Source of the DNA: Bombyx mori
Lineage: Eukaryota > Arthropoda > Insecta > Lepidoptera > Bombycidae
NCBI RefSeq assembly: GCF_030269925.1
Contig: NC_085109.1
Coordinates: 8,370,001 to 8,434,000 of the forward strand
Length of the DNA: 64,000 nucleotides
Direction: 5' to 3'
The notes under the pieces were generated by a model, which saw only the letters and a list, made by a program, of their open reading frames with translations, was not told the origin of the DNA and ran no database searches. The position numbers were made by a program, and so were the translations under genes. Below are positions 22,601 through 31,416 of this stretch, piece by piece. Position 1 is the first letter of the stretch; every line of letters begins with the position of its first letter.

Positions 22601-24725
22601 AAACTCTAATATTTTGATCATTAGATTACATTACATGAAACAAAGACGTACTGTGGCCATTTTTTGTGCCAATATACAGACAGACTTAGTCTCTGAAGAT
22701 TCAAATGGAAAGAAAATTGTAGCTAGCAACAATAAAGTGTTAGAATGTTGAAGTTTAGTTATTTTGAGCCACTTTCAATATTTAATCTGCATAGGAGTAC
22801 TTCATTCTGTGTCATGTGAAATGATTAGCAATTTTATCAGCAAAGCTGTACATAAGTAACCATTGAGAAGGATCATGTTGCAGATATTATTCATTAAGCT
22901 AGTGGTAAATCATAATATATTTCTTTATTATACATAATTTTATCATTTTGATTCATATTTTTTTCTTCTAAAGGTGGTTTTTTATTGACATCACTGCAAC
23001 TTGTTAAAAGCAAATAAAAAACAAAATGTAGTTAAAAAAAATTAGATTATAGCAGGCTGAACTAAAAATAGAAATTTATATTTGATGCAGCTGATCTTCA
23101 GTCAGGGTATTAAGCCAAAATAATAAAATACTTGTTTGGTCATAAGTCCTTGGTCCATGTAATTCAAGTTATTAGATGTCTGAAAGTTGGCAAAAATTAT
23201 GTTCAAATTTCCCATTACATATATATTTAATAGATTATACAGGTCAAGTTATTAAAAGCTTGTTGAAAAATCAGTACATGGAAAAAAATACAGTACTGAA
23301 CTGTTAAACTATTCAAGAATGAAGTAATGATTGTATTTCTTTTTAAATTATCCCAAATTGTGTTTTAGTAGATACACATTTGAACAATATTACTATTGTT
23401 AAAGCATTATTACTTTGCACGTAATTATAATAAAATCTATAATAAAAAATAATAATATCTTTCAAGGTTACATAAATCAATTCAAGAACTATTATTCATG
23501 AATTTGATTATGATTTTCTCTAGATTAGAAAGAAATATGTAGAAACTCCCTAGACTAATAGTAATCAAAAGATATTCCAAATATAAACTATCAGTAAAAC
23601 TTGTTGGTATATATAACAATTAAATGAATAAAATAAAATAAACATTATTGTTCAAAATCATCTAAAAATTGTTTATTAGCTTCACCGGAAACTTAAGATT
23701 ATTATTAGTTTTTCAATTAGAGATATTTTTTATGTTTCTTTTTCTGTTTCAAAACAAAATTCCACCTTGTGACATGTCAACATTTTATTTGTTTGCCAAC
23801 AACAATTAAGAGTGGTCTCTGTCTAGTACTTGGGTGTGCCAGTGGCATTATTGACGTCCACAATGTGCACAGAGGCTATATGTTCCATCAAAAAACAGAT
23901 AAGCTTATGGCCCACCATCATAGCAGCCACAGTCACTCATGGACATTATCAATGGAGTACATAATTATTTGTTAAATTTTTTTCACATATTTTTAAAAAT
24001 ACCACGATCATATTGTATGTGGTATTGCGTGAATTTTGATATTATATTTTATATAATTATTCACATCTAGATTTAATCATCAAACATACATGTTAGCTAC
24101 AAATAACAACATGCTTCTTTGGTATCAATGTGTACTTCGTATACTTTAAACTTTGGAGCCCTTAATGATTTACTACATTTGTACATTAGTATATATCAAA
24201 ACATTTTGTGAACCCATTGTGACAGCCTGGCTTTACTCACGACCGTAACCTCGAATGTTGTTTGTTTACTTTGTTTTCACATTTGTTTTTAGCAGAAACT
24301 GATTTCACTGGTAGCTTAAACACGATAAACAAACCGTAACCCAAGCAAGTAGATAGTATGTGATCATTTGCTAATTTACATTAAGTGAAAATTTGACGGT
24401 TATGTTATGATTCGTGTAGGTAGTTTAAATGCCCGAATATGAAGCAAAAATCTGAATGCAATTTGACCAATATCAATTAAACTACAAACGTAGAAGCCTA
24501 TTTGCAATTTGAGTTACTGATACTATAATTTGATAATGAAAATGGCTAAGCTCTCTAATCATAACATTAACAATTTTTCCGTTTGTATGCAGTTCCAGCT
24601 CCGCTTCCTGAAAAGTTATTCAAAACAAATCAATTTAGGTACCGTTTGAAGTGCTCCCTTATTCGATCTTCACGAATGTTATCGGGTAAGTTTCCAACCC
24701 ACAGATGCCGAGTCTCTCTAACCAT
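1330..24725 (-). CDS. spen: spen (split ends), 5' part: RRM1, two exons in window
   Basis: Split ends / SHARP-family nuclear protein, a very large RNA-binding transcriptional co-regulator with N-terminal RRMs and a C-terminal SPOC domain. Two minus-strand exons are in the window: 24725-24643 (start codon) and 1644-1330. Joined, they read from MVRETRHLWVGNLPDNI through REHFK, an arginine split by the intron, then YGRVQNVKLL, then CATVAFMDIKSASKAHN and LTTEYYEPAAIP. This is one complete RRM with an RNP2-like LWVGNL and an RNP1-like CATVAFMDI strand, followed by a Ser/Gly/Ala/Pro-rich linker. The intron between them is 23 kb and full of transposons. The remaining exons (further RRMs, SPOC) must lie left of position 1. 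The match to the conserved Spen N-terminus is from memory; splice sites and phase (2+1) agree. Confidence 0.85.
1645..3600 (-). other. spen intron, no recognised elements
   Basis: AT-rich. A short hairpin GGTAGGAAAAGC...GCTTTTTC-type lies near 3070-3105. No coding or repeat match seen. Confidence 0.5.
3865..3966 (+). repeat. two direct copies of a 28-bp unit
   Basis: The unit beginning TAGTAAGATCACTTGC and ending TTGTTTTCAT occurs at 3867-3892 and again at 3940-3966. It lies at the left edge of the degraded transposon and may be part of its subterminal repeats. Confidence 0.75.
4414..5260 (-). pseudogene. transposase-like pseudogene (WCDNC..QNKN)
   Basis: About 270 residues over two frames. 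The first ends prematurely in a hydrophobic frameshifted tail (residues after ILFTSLV), the second resumes with YLTKDHTSMSLMEFM. No N-terminal DNA-binding domain is left. Unlikely to be functional. Confidence 0.5.
5691..7035 (-). other. spen intron; small GC-rich islands
   Basis: Two short CpG-richer patches (5745-5785 and 6120-6250) and another at 6290-6420 stand in otherwise AT-rich DNA. They share AACGTTGCCGCTCCG-like text with 11620-11650, so they may be remnants of one repeat. Confidence 0.35.
7192..8484 (+). mobile_element. P-element-like transposon, internally deleted, 25-bp TIRs, 8-bp TSD
   Basis: Perfect 25-bp terminal inverted repeats: 7192-7216 begins CTTCGATCAACAATAG, and 8460-8484 is its exact reverse complement. 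The flanks carry an 8-bp direct duplication CGTACCTA (7184-7191 and 8485-8492), and the interrupted LINE reads through when the element is removed. The only coding signal is a THAP-like start (7308 onward). 8-bp duplications plus a THAP N-terminus are hallmarks of the P superfamily; hAT elements also make 8-bp duplications but use other DNA-binding domains. At 1.29 kb it is too short for a full transposase and is probably non-autonomous. Confidence 0.75.
7308..7759 (+). pseudogene. THAP-like N-terminal fragment of P-type transposase
   Basis: Exon 7308-7402 encodes MSTRLTIPQCVFKSCKNK then ARKSNLTAGVSYF and ends CG before gtaagt. The acceptor tattttag at 7698 resumes C-TTT-CCT as RFPSNHVCRMDLDC then RQRNKR and a stop. 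C-x4-C spacing, the GVSYFRFP core and the downstream basic segment resemble a THAP zinc finger, but the expected tryptophan and the C-x2-H pair are not clearly present. Truncated. Confidence 0.45.
9808..10035 (-). repeat. Bm1-type SINE, 5'-truncated
   Basis: On the plus strand it begins TTTTATTGCTTAGATGGGTGG and ends at CTACCACCAGTAA, the reverse of the Bm1 3' two-thirds. The tRNA-related head is missing. A small internal deletion removes part of the CACCTGGTGTTAAG segment. Confidence 0.8.
10216..10416 (+). mobile_element. non-autonomous Helitron (TC...CTAG)
   Basis: Starts TCTATACTAATATAT after an A and ends GACTAG before a T, the A/T insertion rule of Helitrons. A short GC hairpin (GCCCAGCGAAGCGGGC) sits just inside the 3' end. 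It matches a second copy at 22108-22356 almost throughout. Confidence 0.75.
10417..12214 (-). other. spen intron; GC-richer patch at 11480-11780
   Basis: Otherwise AT-rich. The 11480-11780 patch has open frames on both strands, but neither product looks like a known protein. Confidence 0.35.
12215..12412 (-). mobile_element. LINE 3' end fragment
   Basis: Reverse complement of the GRQRLG...CCATCTGGTG... tail of the LINE family also seen at 19749-20060; it includes the ERYDM-like coding end (gggcatgtcatagcgctc). Confidence 0.7.
12413..14093 (-). other. spen intron, unidentified moderately GC-balanced stretch
   Basis: 13140-14090 is less AT-rich than its surroundings and lies between two LINE fragments; possibly an old transposon, but no frame is recognisable. 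Confidence 0.3.
14094..14140 (-). repeat. short LINE fragment
   Basis: GAGAAGGGCATGTCATAACG matches 12340-12380 in the same orientation, so this is a second, shorter copy of the same LINE coding end. Confidence 0.5.
14320..14435 (-). repeat. Bm1-type SINE 3' fragment
   Basis: T-run then TTGCTTAGATGTGTGGACGA through GCGCCACCCACCTTGA; about 110 bp of the Bm1 3' end. Confidence 0.75.
15260..15965 (+). mobile_element. nested Tc1/mariner-superfamily relic inserted in the mariner
   Basis: The right end reads ...CTTACCCCCAC followed by TA (15966-15967) and matches the right end of the element at about 17393-18532. The GC-rich 15330-15430 block (ACCGAGCGCG...GGTTCGCTCC) matches 17430-17510. An open frame 15559-15739 encodes MPGPNTDDHIVDSV then ASDESYVEDEETTPSTSSG, an acidic C-terminal remnant. 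The left end, near 15260 (TA at 15258-15261), is less certain. Confidence 0.6.
15980..16843 (-). pseudogene. mariner transposase pseudogene (frameshift, catalytic D to Y)
   Basis: N-terminal HTH part 16843-16557 (SVKVAQIWFKRFQSGNFDV, RRSGRPITDKMDAIFEKV, VAEELGIDHKTVLAHL). At about 16555 one base is missing: the next segment (LLICDSLLRSNDTEPFLKKL) is in another frame. The catalytic domain follows: first Asp in ITGDEKW; the second motif reads FHHYNARPHTS where FHHDNARPHTS is expected (codon TAT, near 16253), so the second catalytic Asp is lost; the third is intact in PPYSPDLAPSDF. The extreme N-terminus is also absent. Confidence 0.85.
17095..17160 (-). repeat. short Bm1-like fragment
   Basis: ACGAGTTCACGGCCC...TTAAGTGATTACTACAATCC resembles the Bm1 3' half; strongly diverged. 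Confidence 0.45.
17393..18532 (+). mobile_element. Tc1/mariner-superfamily relic with HTH transposase
   Basis: The right terminus CTTACCCCCAC-TA is shared with the nested element at 15260-15965; the left end is ill-defined but the GC-rich leader at 17400-17520 is shared too. It holds a degraded transposase frame and an acidic tail encoded at 18219-18300 (GDENSDDDDGQDYDNE). Longer than the nested copy, so closer to a complete member. Confidence 0.55.
17687..18235 (+). pseudogene. transposase pseudogene, HTH plus YTDE motif
   Basis: The frame from about 17641 reads VVFKRKGRKIVYDVYCFI, then EATKTSVSTVRSIINEAKGS (helix-turn-helix) and GTPGKKRSGKKKVTGMD. It is frameshifted near 18000, continues IMKELGFRWKKKTENNRK and NIRLLRIEYLQNIINYL, meets a TAG, then shifts again to NYTDEPYVDSS. 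YTDE.YVDSS resembles the first catalytic Asp motif of IS630/Tc1-type DDE enzymes. Several breaks; not functional. Confidence 0.6.
19749..20062 (+). mobile_element. LINE 3' end, intact across the C-terminus
   Basis: Translates as CRFQRSFL-like text then RTIRLWNELPSS and FFKRDLWRVLNGRQRLGSAP, the usual end of insect non-LTR reverse transcriptase ORFs, followed by CATCAGGTGGGCCGTATGCT and an AATAAAAATAAA tail. It is the uninterrupted reference for the copy at 7036-8690. Confidence 0.75.
20321..21372 (+). mobile_element. Helitron-like element (TC...GGGTCAGCTAG)
   Basis: Starts TCTAATATATAAAATTCTCG and ends CCGGGTCAGCTAG before T. The AT-rich interior repeats a CTACGATCAACCCCTATT unit about three times (near 20575, 20698, 20815). 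The CCGGGTCAGCTAG end is shared with the fragment at 56863-57160. Confidence 0.6.
21478..21640 (+). mobile_element. Jockey-type LINE 3' UTR fragment
   Basis: GAGTTTCTGGCCGGATCTTTTC ... TTCTCTCAGCTTAAACC ... GGAATAAGCTCTTTAGGTTA matches the tail following the LINE coding end at 28975-29470. Confidence 0.6.
22108..22356 (+). mobile_element. non-autonomous Helitron, second copy of the 10216 family
   Basis: Begins TCTATACTAATATAT, shares TATAACTACTGAACCATGC and the conserved interior, and ends GCTAG before T. About 45 bp longer than the 10216-10416 copy. Confidence 0.7.
22357..24642 (-). other. spen intron 1, proximal part
   Basis: AT-rich, free of clear transposons except the rearranged LINE pieces at 23815-23965. 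The first-intron segment nearest the promoter would be the natural place for enhancers, but I see no specific sites. Confidence 0.35.
23815..23965. repeat. rearranged LINE 3' fragments in both orientations
   Basis: GGCATTATTGACGTCCACAA (plus) and CAGTCACTCATGGACATTAT (minus) are parts of the LINE tail placed head to head within 150 bp. Confidence 0.4.
24643..24725 (-). CDS. spen: spen exon with start codon (27 codons + 2 nt)
   Basis: The ATG is at 24725-24723. The exon encodes MVRETRHLWVGNLPDNI and continues REDRIREHFK, ending in CG before a GT donor at 24642-24641 (gtacct). It holds the first beta strand (LWVGNL, RNP2) and helix 1 of RRM1. I chose this ATG because the MVRETRHLWVGNLP start is characteristic of Spen proteins. 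It is too short to be found as an open frame without knowing the family. Confidence 0.85.
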
Positions 24726-25080
24726 CTTGCTTCAAGCTCCACATTAGGAATCATTACCCGTCCGCATCGCTACGTGGCAAAAAATAATTTTGCACAAAAC
24801 TGTGCTGCACACATGTTGACAATTCACACAATTGCAAACTTTCTCATGGTCACATCAATCAAATCACAATGCACTATTTCAAGAAAACAACACTTTTTCA
24901 CATCACTTGGGTCGTTAATCTCCACACCGTAATTCACTGCACTATTAACACACTACGTAACAGACGCGTGCGTACTCTTGGCAGCTCTCGAATTGACAGA
25001 GAACTGAGCCTCGACGCGAGTTTGCCGATAGGCTCCGCCTTCTGACCGCTGCCGCGCAAAGTGGAGTAGTGTTCCTAGCT
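24726..25080 (-). promoter_or_regulatory. spen: probable spen 5' UTR/promoter region
   Basis: Sequence immediately upstream of the spen start codon. From about 24950 to 25080 the GC and CpG content rises well above the surroundings, as is common at insect housekeeping promoters. I see no TATA box or start-site motif that I can defend, and a 5' UTR exon further upstream cannot be excluded. Inference from position and composition only. Confidence 0.35.
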
Positions 25081-25869
25081 TTTGAGTAAAATTATTGTAA
25101 ATTAAGAAAAACATTATTATTTTATAGATTGAAACACTGTTCATTATTGTAATACTTCGTAAATGAATATAGCAGTCATTATTATTTACAACCTCTATAT
25201 AAATTTTGGTGGACATTTCTTACGAGCTCCTAACATTAATACGTTGAAAATAGTTATGAAAAAGACGAAAGTACGCGTATACTAGGTAACTTGTTTTAAA
25301 GAAGTTTATTTGACCAAAGAAGCATTCAAAAAATTTAAACATAATTTCCCAGATCTAGCAATCTCGGGTCCGCTGGCCAGCGCTCCGGCAAAAACACTAT
25401 CTCTTTCTCGCATTTCTCGCTCCAACTAATGAGAAAGACACTGCAGTGTTGCAGGCCTAAGTAAAATTATGGACTTATTTTATTATTTAGAAACGGGTTT
25501 TATGAAGGCTATAGCTATATAATTAGAAATAAGTATTATGTACATATTTCAAAATAATTAATTATAACACAATATTTTCATACTTCCAGATAATTTTCTA
25601 AAAAGCGAAAATTAAATTTTATCTTGACGTATACCACTCACATTACCTTTTTTTACTTATCAGTTCCGTTCAAAATATAGGTACCTCAATAGAAAACTTC
25701 CAGCAAAGAAAAAAAAGTAATCCAATATATGTTCACGCCAGGTCATGAAGTTAATCGCCTATAGTTTTGATACAAATTGTTATAAGTAATACCTGAGTTT
25801 CGCATTATCAAATTGGCACCGATTCCCAGATCCCTTGTGCAAAAGTTCAATTTATATTTTTATTGTGCA

Positions 25870-26030
25870 GACTGGTAAAAAAGCTCGCGGCTTATCTAGT
25901 GCTAGAATGTTACTGACCTCCATAGCCATCGCAACCTGAACGCTGCCACCCTCTTCAGACATTTAGTCTAAGTCTCCATTGTATAGTATAATGGCTGTCT
26001 TTATGCGTCAAGCCTGTAAGAATTAAATAA
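25870..26030 (-). repeat. diverged Bm1-type SINE fragment
   Basis: CTCCATAGCCATCGCAACCTGAACGCTGCCACCC corresponds to the Bm1 3' half (CCCATAGACATC...GCCACCCACC) with many substitutions. Confidence 0.45.
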
Positions 26031-26119
26031 ATTGACCATTTCTAGTGTCATTTCTAATACTACAAAATACTGTTTTTTTTAAATCATTAGGATCCCTGGT
26101 ACATTATTCATAATTTATA

Positions 26120-27381
26120 CTGTCTGGCCATAAATACTGTTGTTACAAAGGAAAACAAAAAAAATTCTATGGCAAATAACATTTATTACTTTTACAGTGT
26201 GTTAGTTTAATACATAAATATAAAACAATTTAAAGTATAAAAAGCTTATTCGAAGTGGTCTCCATTGGCTGCAATACAGTCCTTCAAACGTTGAGGCCAG
26301 TTATCAATAGAAGCACGCACTCTTTCCATGGGAAATTTTTTTCACTACCAATCGTACGGATTGTTTTAGAGACTCCTAATTATCATGGCGTTTAGAGCAA
26401 GCCGTACTCTCTAAAACTGACCATAATCCAGCGGATTAAGATCGGGACTAGACGACGGCCAGTCTTCAGCTCTGATGAAGTCCGAAACGTTCGTTTCCAA
26501 CCAAGACTGCGTAGACCGAGCTTTATGACCTGGCGCCGAGTCTTGCTGGAAGGACCATTCTTGATTATTGAACATGGTGTTGTTAAGGGGCTTTACTATC
26601 TTCTTAAGAATGGCATCATGATACGCTTGTGCCGATGTTTTGATACCTTTTTCACAAAAGTATGGCTCAGTCACTCCTTCATAGTAATACCCCACCAAAC
26701 CATCACTGAAGTCGGATAGTGCCCACCTTGCACTCTGTCGACTAATTGGGAAGCTTCCTTAGAACTTTGAGCATAAATACGGTCATTTTGTTTGTTAAAA
26801 TGTTGCTCAATTGTACTTTGCGTACCGCTTCAGTAGTTGTTTCGATTTTACCACCCTATTCTCTTTTAAATTATCAGTTTAGAAATGACCAGTACGTTTC
26901 TTATAGGCTGCAAGTCCTAAGTCATCTTTTAAAATACGCGACATGGTTCTAGGTGCTATCTTCATCTCCCGAGATAAAATCTTTTGTTTTCGGACAGGAT
27001 TTCTTCGAATTCTTTCCCTTACTGCTTTGACCACCTTTTTCGTACGAACACTACGTGGACGGCCATATCTTTTTGTGTCACAAATAGAGCTGGTCTCATT
27101 GCACCTATTAATAGCCCGGTACACAAACATTTTACTAATACCAAGCGTATGGAGAGTTTTAAAAATTGTATTTGGCTCCATACCTACTTTGTGTAATGCA
27201 ATCACAGCGATTCGGTTCTCTTTATCACCCCACTCCATTTTAATATCGCAAAATATTGTACAATGTATTGGCGCCCAAATGAAAAAACTCAATGAGCAAT
27301 CATATAACAATTGCAGATTCCAAATTCAAATGTAATATTTTGTTTATTTTTAATTATAACAGTATTTATGGCCAGACTAAG
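26120..27381 (-). mobile_element. mariner-like element nested in the long inverted repeat
   Basis: Inverted termini GTCTGGCCATAAATACTGTT at 26122-26141 and, reversed, 27357-27377. TA flanks at 26118-26119 and 27382-27383; removing the element restores the match between the arms of the host element. Carries a broken transposase on the minus strand. Confidence 0.85.
26411..27310 (-). pseudogene. Tc1/mariner-superfamily transposase pseudogene
   Basis: The N-terminal frame (initiator near 27238) reads MEWGDKENRIAVIALHKVG, RYGRPRSVRTKKVVKAVRE and MKIAPRTMSRILKDDLGL, a paired-like HTH with a GRPRS hook. It stops at 26879. The C-terminal frame resumes at 26698: WSFQQDSAPGHKARSTQSWL and EDWPSSSPDLNPLDYGQF, containing the second Asp (QQDSAPGHK) and third Asp (SPDLNPLDY). 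The middle with the first catalytic Asp falls in the broken 26700-26880 stretch. Confidence 0.8.
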
Positions 27382-28654
27382 TACTAACAAGCCGATTTTT
27401 CGTGAGAAGCTTCGTTTTGACTAGACGCCCAACTTTTTTCCTTACAGTAACTTTGGTAAGTGGTAGCTTACTAAGGGTAGCAAGGATAAAATATGTTGAT
27501 TTCACGAATTTAAAAAATTTATTACTAACCGAATTTTTCTTTGTTAATTATCGGGATAATAATCTAAACAACGTGAAAAAATATTTGTTCTACAAAATAT
27601 AAGGTTTTGTTAGGGAGTCCTAGGGAATAATTTGAATAGTAATCTGTGCTGCAAAATAATAATGGAGTGCCTTTTGTGTAATTTGTTAAAAAATAATAAT
27701 ATAGATATGTGGCTTTCTTGTAAGACTTTTTTATCTGCACGAAAGCATTATAAACACATTGTGGTGTTGTATTTCCTGAAAGTTGGAGTAATGAAATAAT
27801 AGGTTATCATTCCTCTTGTTACAAGGAATTTAGAGTAAATTTAATGTTTTTATGTTTATATATATATATTTCATTTCATTTTGTATACTCAAAAATTACT
27901 AATCTTGTAGGACTAATAAAGCATACTTTTTTTTTGTAGGACATTGTTTTATTTGGACGTAAAATATATTAACCTATCACGTGACACCTTTGTCCTACAG
28001 TTACTAATAAAAAAAAAACCTGCGGTATTGACAACTTTTGAGCGTAGGACCAAGATGACATACCATGCAATTTGTAGGACAATGTGGGTGGTAAACAATG
28101 CAAATTTTAGCAAACCATTTAAAAAAAATCAGCTGGTTAGTAATTATTTTTTATTACCTTGTTTATGATAGATGTTAGAGAGGGGGACTCCCTATCAAAA
28201 CCTTATATTTTGTAGGACAAATATTTTTTGATGTTATTTAGATAATTAACAAAGAAAAATGCGGTTAATAATATTTTTTTAAATTTCGTGAAATCAACAT
28301 ATTTTATTCTTCTACCCCTGGTAAGCTACCATTTACCAACGTTACTGTAAGGAAAAAAGTTGGGCGTCTAGTCAAAAGGAAGCTACTCACGAAAAATCAG
28401 CTTGTTAGTAATAAATGATGAAAAGTGTACCAGGGATCCTGTACTATCAGTTTAATTGATGTGTCTTGATGTCTGTCTCTGGATACCGAAACCGTTTAAC
28501 CGTCGAAAATCTTTCGATTTTAATATGTTTTTTTTTTATTAAGAAAATCCTGGTGTAAATTTCCGATAAGTCGTGGGTCAGAAAAACGTTAATTGAAATG
28601 TTGCTGTGAACCACCAATGATTTCACAAACAAATACCTGATATGAAAAGGATGT

Positions 28655-28745
28655 GTACCTATTTGGCAGGCAGCGACTTCGCTATGCTCTTGGCATTGCT
28701 GACTTCCATGAGCGACGGTAACCACTTGCCATCAGCAATGAAAAA
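28655..28745 (+). repeat. LINE 3' tail fragment
   Basis: GGCAGGCAGCGACTTCG ... GGCATTGCTGACTTCCATGA ... CCATCAG followed by an A-rich run. Confidence 0.6.
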
Positions 28746-28929
28746 AATTAAAGGCTTATGGTAAATATTATTCTGAAAACAGTATTAAAGAATATATCTG
28801 TGAACTCTTCCACGGCTGGTGGGACGATAGTAAAGAAAAGAAAAGAGTAAACAGGCAGAATCACAGAGCGAACCGTTACCCCACGATCTATAGAGAGGTC
28901 TATGTCTACAAGAGAAGGTTATTGTCACT

Positions 28930-29470
28930 TCGTAACAAGGTGACAGTTCACAAAATTTGACATGACATTTCGTTATGACCTATGCAAGTGTAATATCCAC
29001 TCATGCGGCTCGCATGCACATAAATTCTCTCCAGGTCATCCAATCCCGTTTCTGCAGAAATACCGTCAGAGCACCGTGGTACGTGACGAAAGTCGACCTT
29101 CACAACTATCTAAATGCAGAACCGGTACGTAAGTATCTTAAGGTAATGTCAGAACGCTACTTGGACAAAGCGGCGCGACACGATAACCCTCTTATAGTGG
29201 CTGCCGCTAATGTCTTGTCGCATCCACCGGATCCTCGTCGAGCTCGTGGATCACGTCCAAGAGTTCGACGAGCGAACTAACTCAACTAACCTAACTGAGT
29301 TTCTTGGAACTTCTCAGTGGGTCGCGATTCCAATGCGTCGATAGATTCTGAGAAGCTCTTGCCAGGTCTAGTGTTATCAAATTCTCTCAGTTTGAGCCCG
29401 TGAGCTCACCTACCCGTCCATGCCAAACTGGAATAACCCTTTAGGCTATCAGTGATTAAGTAGGTAGTAA
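28930..29470 (+). mobile_element. Jockey-type LINE 3' end with RT C-terminus
   Basis: The frame 28975-29280 encodes YASVISTHAARMHINSLQVI, QSRFCRNTVRAPWYVTKVDL and ERYLDKAARHDNPLIVAAAN, the C-terminus of a Jockey-clade reverse transcriptase ORF. The 3' UTR continues with GAGTTTCTTGG...TTCTCAGTGGGTCGCGATTCC and ends near GGCTATCAG. The interior and 5' part are missing. Confidence 0.75.
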
Positions 29471-31416
29471 TAGTAGGACAAAAAAAGACGGAACCGAAGT
29501 CCGCCCGCAGGTCCAGAGGTTCCAACTGGTCAACTTCGTGTCTGAACAACAAGCACTTTTTAAAGAGGTCGTGGCTTAAAGAATAAACGCTCGATATATT
29601 CGTTTCAAGAGATGGAACTGTACCGGTGGTCAAAACCTTCTGTGATGAAGGAATTATATCGTGACTTTATAAATCAAATACGCAAAATTTATAAATTTGC
29701 ATAATTATACCTGTGGCATGGCTTATAGCTAGCTCGACCACCATCCTGTCTATTTCTTCTTAGAGGCGATAATGTGTTGTCTTGGAGGGTAAGAGAGCTA
29801 CCAACATACTACTCGTACATACTCGTAATTTAGATTTCAACCCCATTTCTCACGTGGGCGGCGGCATTCATGTTGTACGGTCTACAAGCTCTGGTATCCA
29901 ATTAACGGTAACTCATCAAGGCCAGAAAAATAAAGTATTACCTAGTTGCTTCGAATGAACTCCACAGATTTCGTCCGTAGGGATTGTTGAAAATTATAAT
30001 CTCAGAGCTGATTTGGAAAATCTCGGTCTATGGAGAAAGATTTACATTGATGCTGAGGCAGTGGCTTTACTGCTCCATCAGCAAACCTAATGTCCGCATG
30101 CGAAGCGTTCACACTTACTATCAGGTAGGCTGGAAGTGGTCATCCATTTATTAAGACAAGCTAAAGGAGGAGGAGTAAGCCAAACATTTTAAAACTCATC
30201 CGTATTTAAAAAAAAAACGAATTCGAATCGAACTTGGTAGGCAGCGGCTTGGCTCTGCTCCTGGCATTGCTGAAGTCCATGGGCGACGGTAACCACACAA
30301 AGGCAATAAAAAAAATTAACATTTTTTCGAAGTTCCCATTCTAAAATGCAGCCATTTTGAAGGCATGAAGGAAAAAGTCCACAATAATGATCATGGCAAC
30401 GAAAACATTGACTCATAATTATAAGCTAAATCTCATGTAAGTTATTGGACGCCTCCAGAAGCTCATCTGATGTGGATGGCGATAACAAAATGAAACCCGA
30501 GACGCTATGCTAGTTATTACTTAACTGAGTGGCAGATTATTTTGCAATAATTTCAATAACATTAAGGTTTCAAATTTTCTGATACTAGCAGATTATGCAT
30601 GAGCGATATGCATAATATCTCCCGGAATGCCACAGATATCCTTACATAATCCCCTTTTTCCAAAATTTAAATGAAGCCGTTAATTCCAGTACTTCCAAAA
30701 TAATAATATGTAGGTACTTCAATATATTGATTGCATGAAATGTGAAAACTTAGAAACAAAATGTTATTGTATTTTTTATCATATTTTTCTTTTAAGGCCC
30801 ATAAATTTCGACTAACTTTGACTAAGCTTCGACTAAATCTTTAATTTCCACTATCTAACAATTTTTTTATGTTAGCATAACACAGACTTGAACTTTCTGC
30901 GTTGCTACAACTAAATTCATTGACTAGCAGCGAGATTTTGTATTTCTACCGCCAGCGAAAACCTTTCCGACTATTTGTATTTATCCAAATTAACAAAGTG
31001 TAATCGTTGTAAGGCGAAACAGGGCAGGTACGTATATCGTTGAGTATATGTGGTAGTCCTGGTAGGTCATATTGTGAGCTAGAATCAACAACTATCGCCA
31101 TTTTATCTTTTTTCCCCCGAAGAAGAATAATAACGAATCAATGTAATCAAACAAAAGGGTCTAAAGGTTTCGAATACTGTAGCTTTTTACATATTTCTAT
31201 GTGAGGTTAGTAGATATTGCATATTTGCTGTACTTTTAAATAAACAAGTTTTAATAGTAAATATTTAGGTAAATGATAATTATGTTTTTTTTCTTTCAGA
31301 TATTTATAATTATTTGTCCCATTATATACAACGCATAGAGTGAATAAATCACAAACGCTAAATTAAAATGTGTGTTACAAGATTGTCTTTGAAACAGACT
31401 AGTATGGCCAGACTGT
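29471..31416. other. intergenic, nothing recognised apart from one LINE tail
   Basis: Mixed composition; some GC-richer text at 29750-30130 without a recognisable frame. Confidence 0.4.
30230..30315 (+). repeat. LINE 3' tail fragment
   Basis: TGGTAGGCAGCGGCTTGGCT through GGGCGACGGTAACCAC and GGCAATAAAAAAAATT. Confidence 0.65.

Larger units (their letters stand above)
26089..28440. mobile_element. long-inverted-repeat DNA element hosting a mariner-like insertion
   Basis: The left arm is 26089-26119 plus 27382-27625; the right arm 28180-28440 is its reverse complement (about 260 bp, roughly 85-90% identical by eye). Outer ends read AGGATCCCTGGTACA and TGTACCAGGGATCCT; inner ends are CAAAACCTTATATTTTGTAG-like. 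The left arm is interrupted by a separate mariner-like element. The core, 27626-28179, has no credible ORF but repeats TGTAGGAC in both orientations (near 27907, 27938, 27992, 28045, 28074, 28212). I see no clear target duplication and cannot name the superfamily. Confidence 0.7.
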
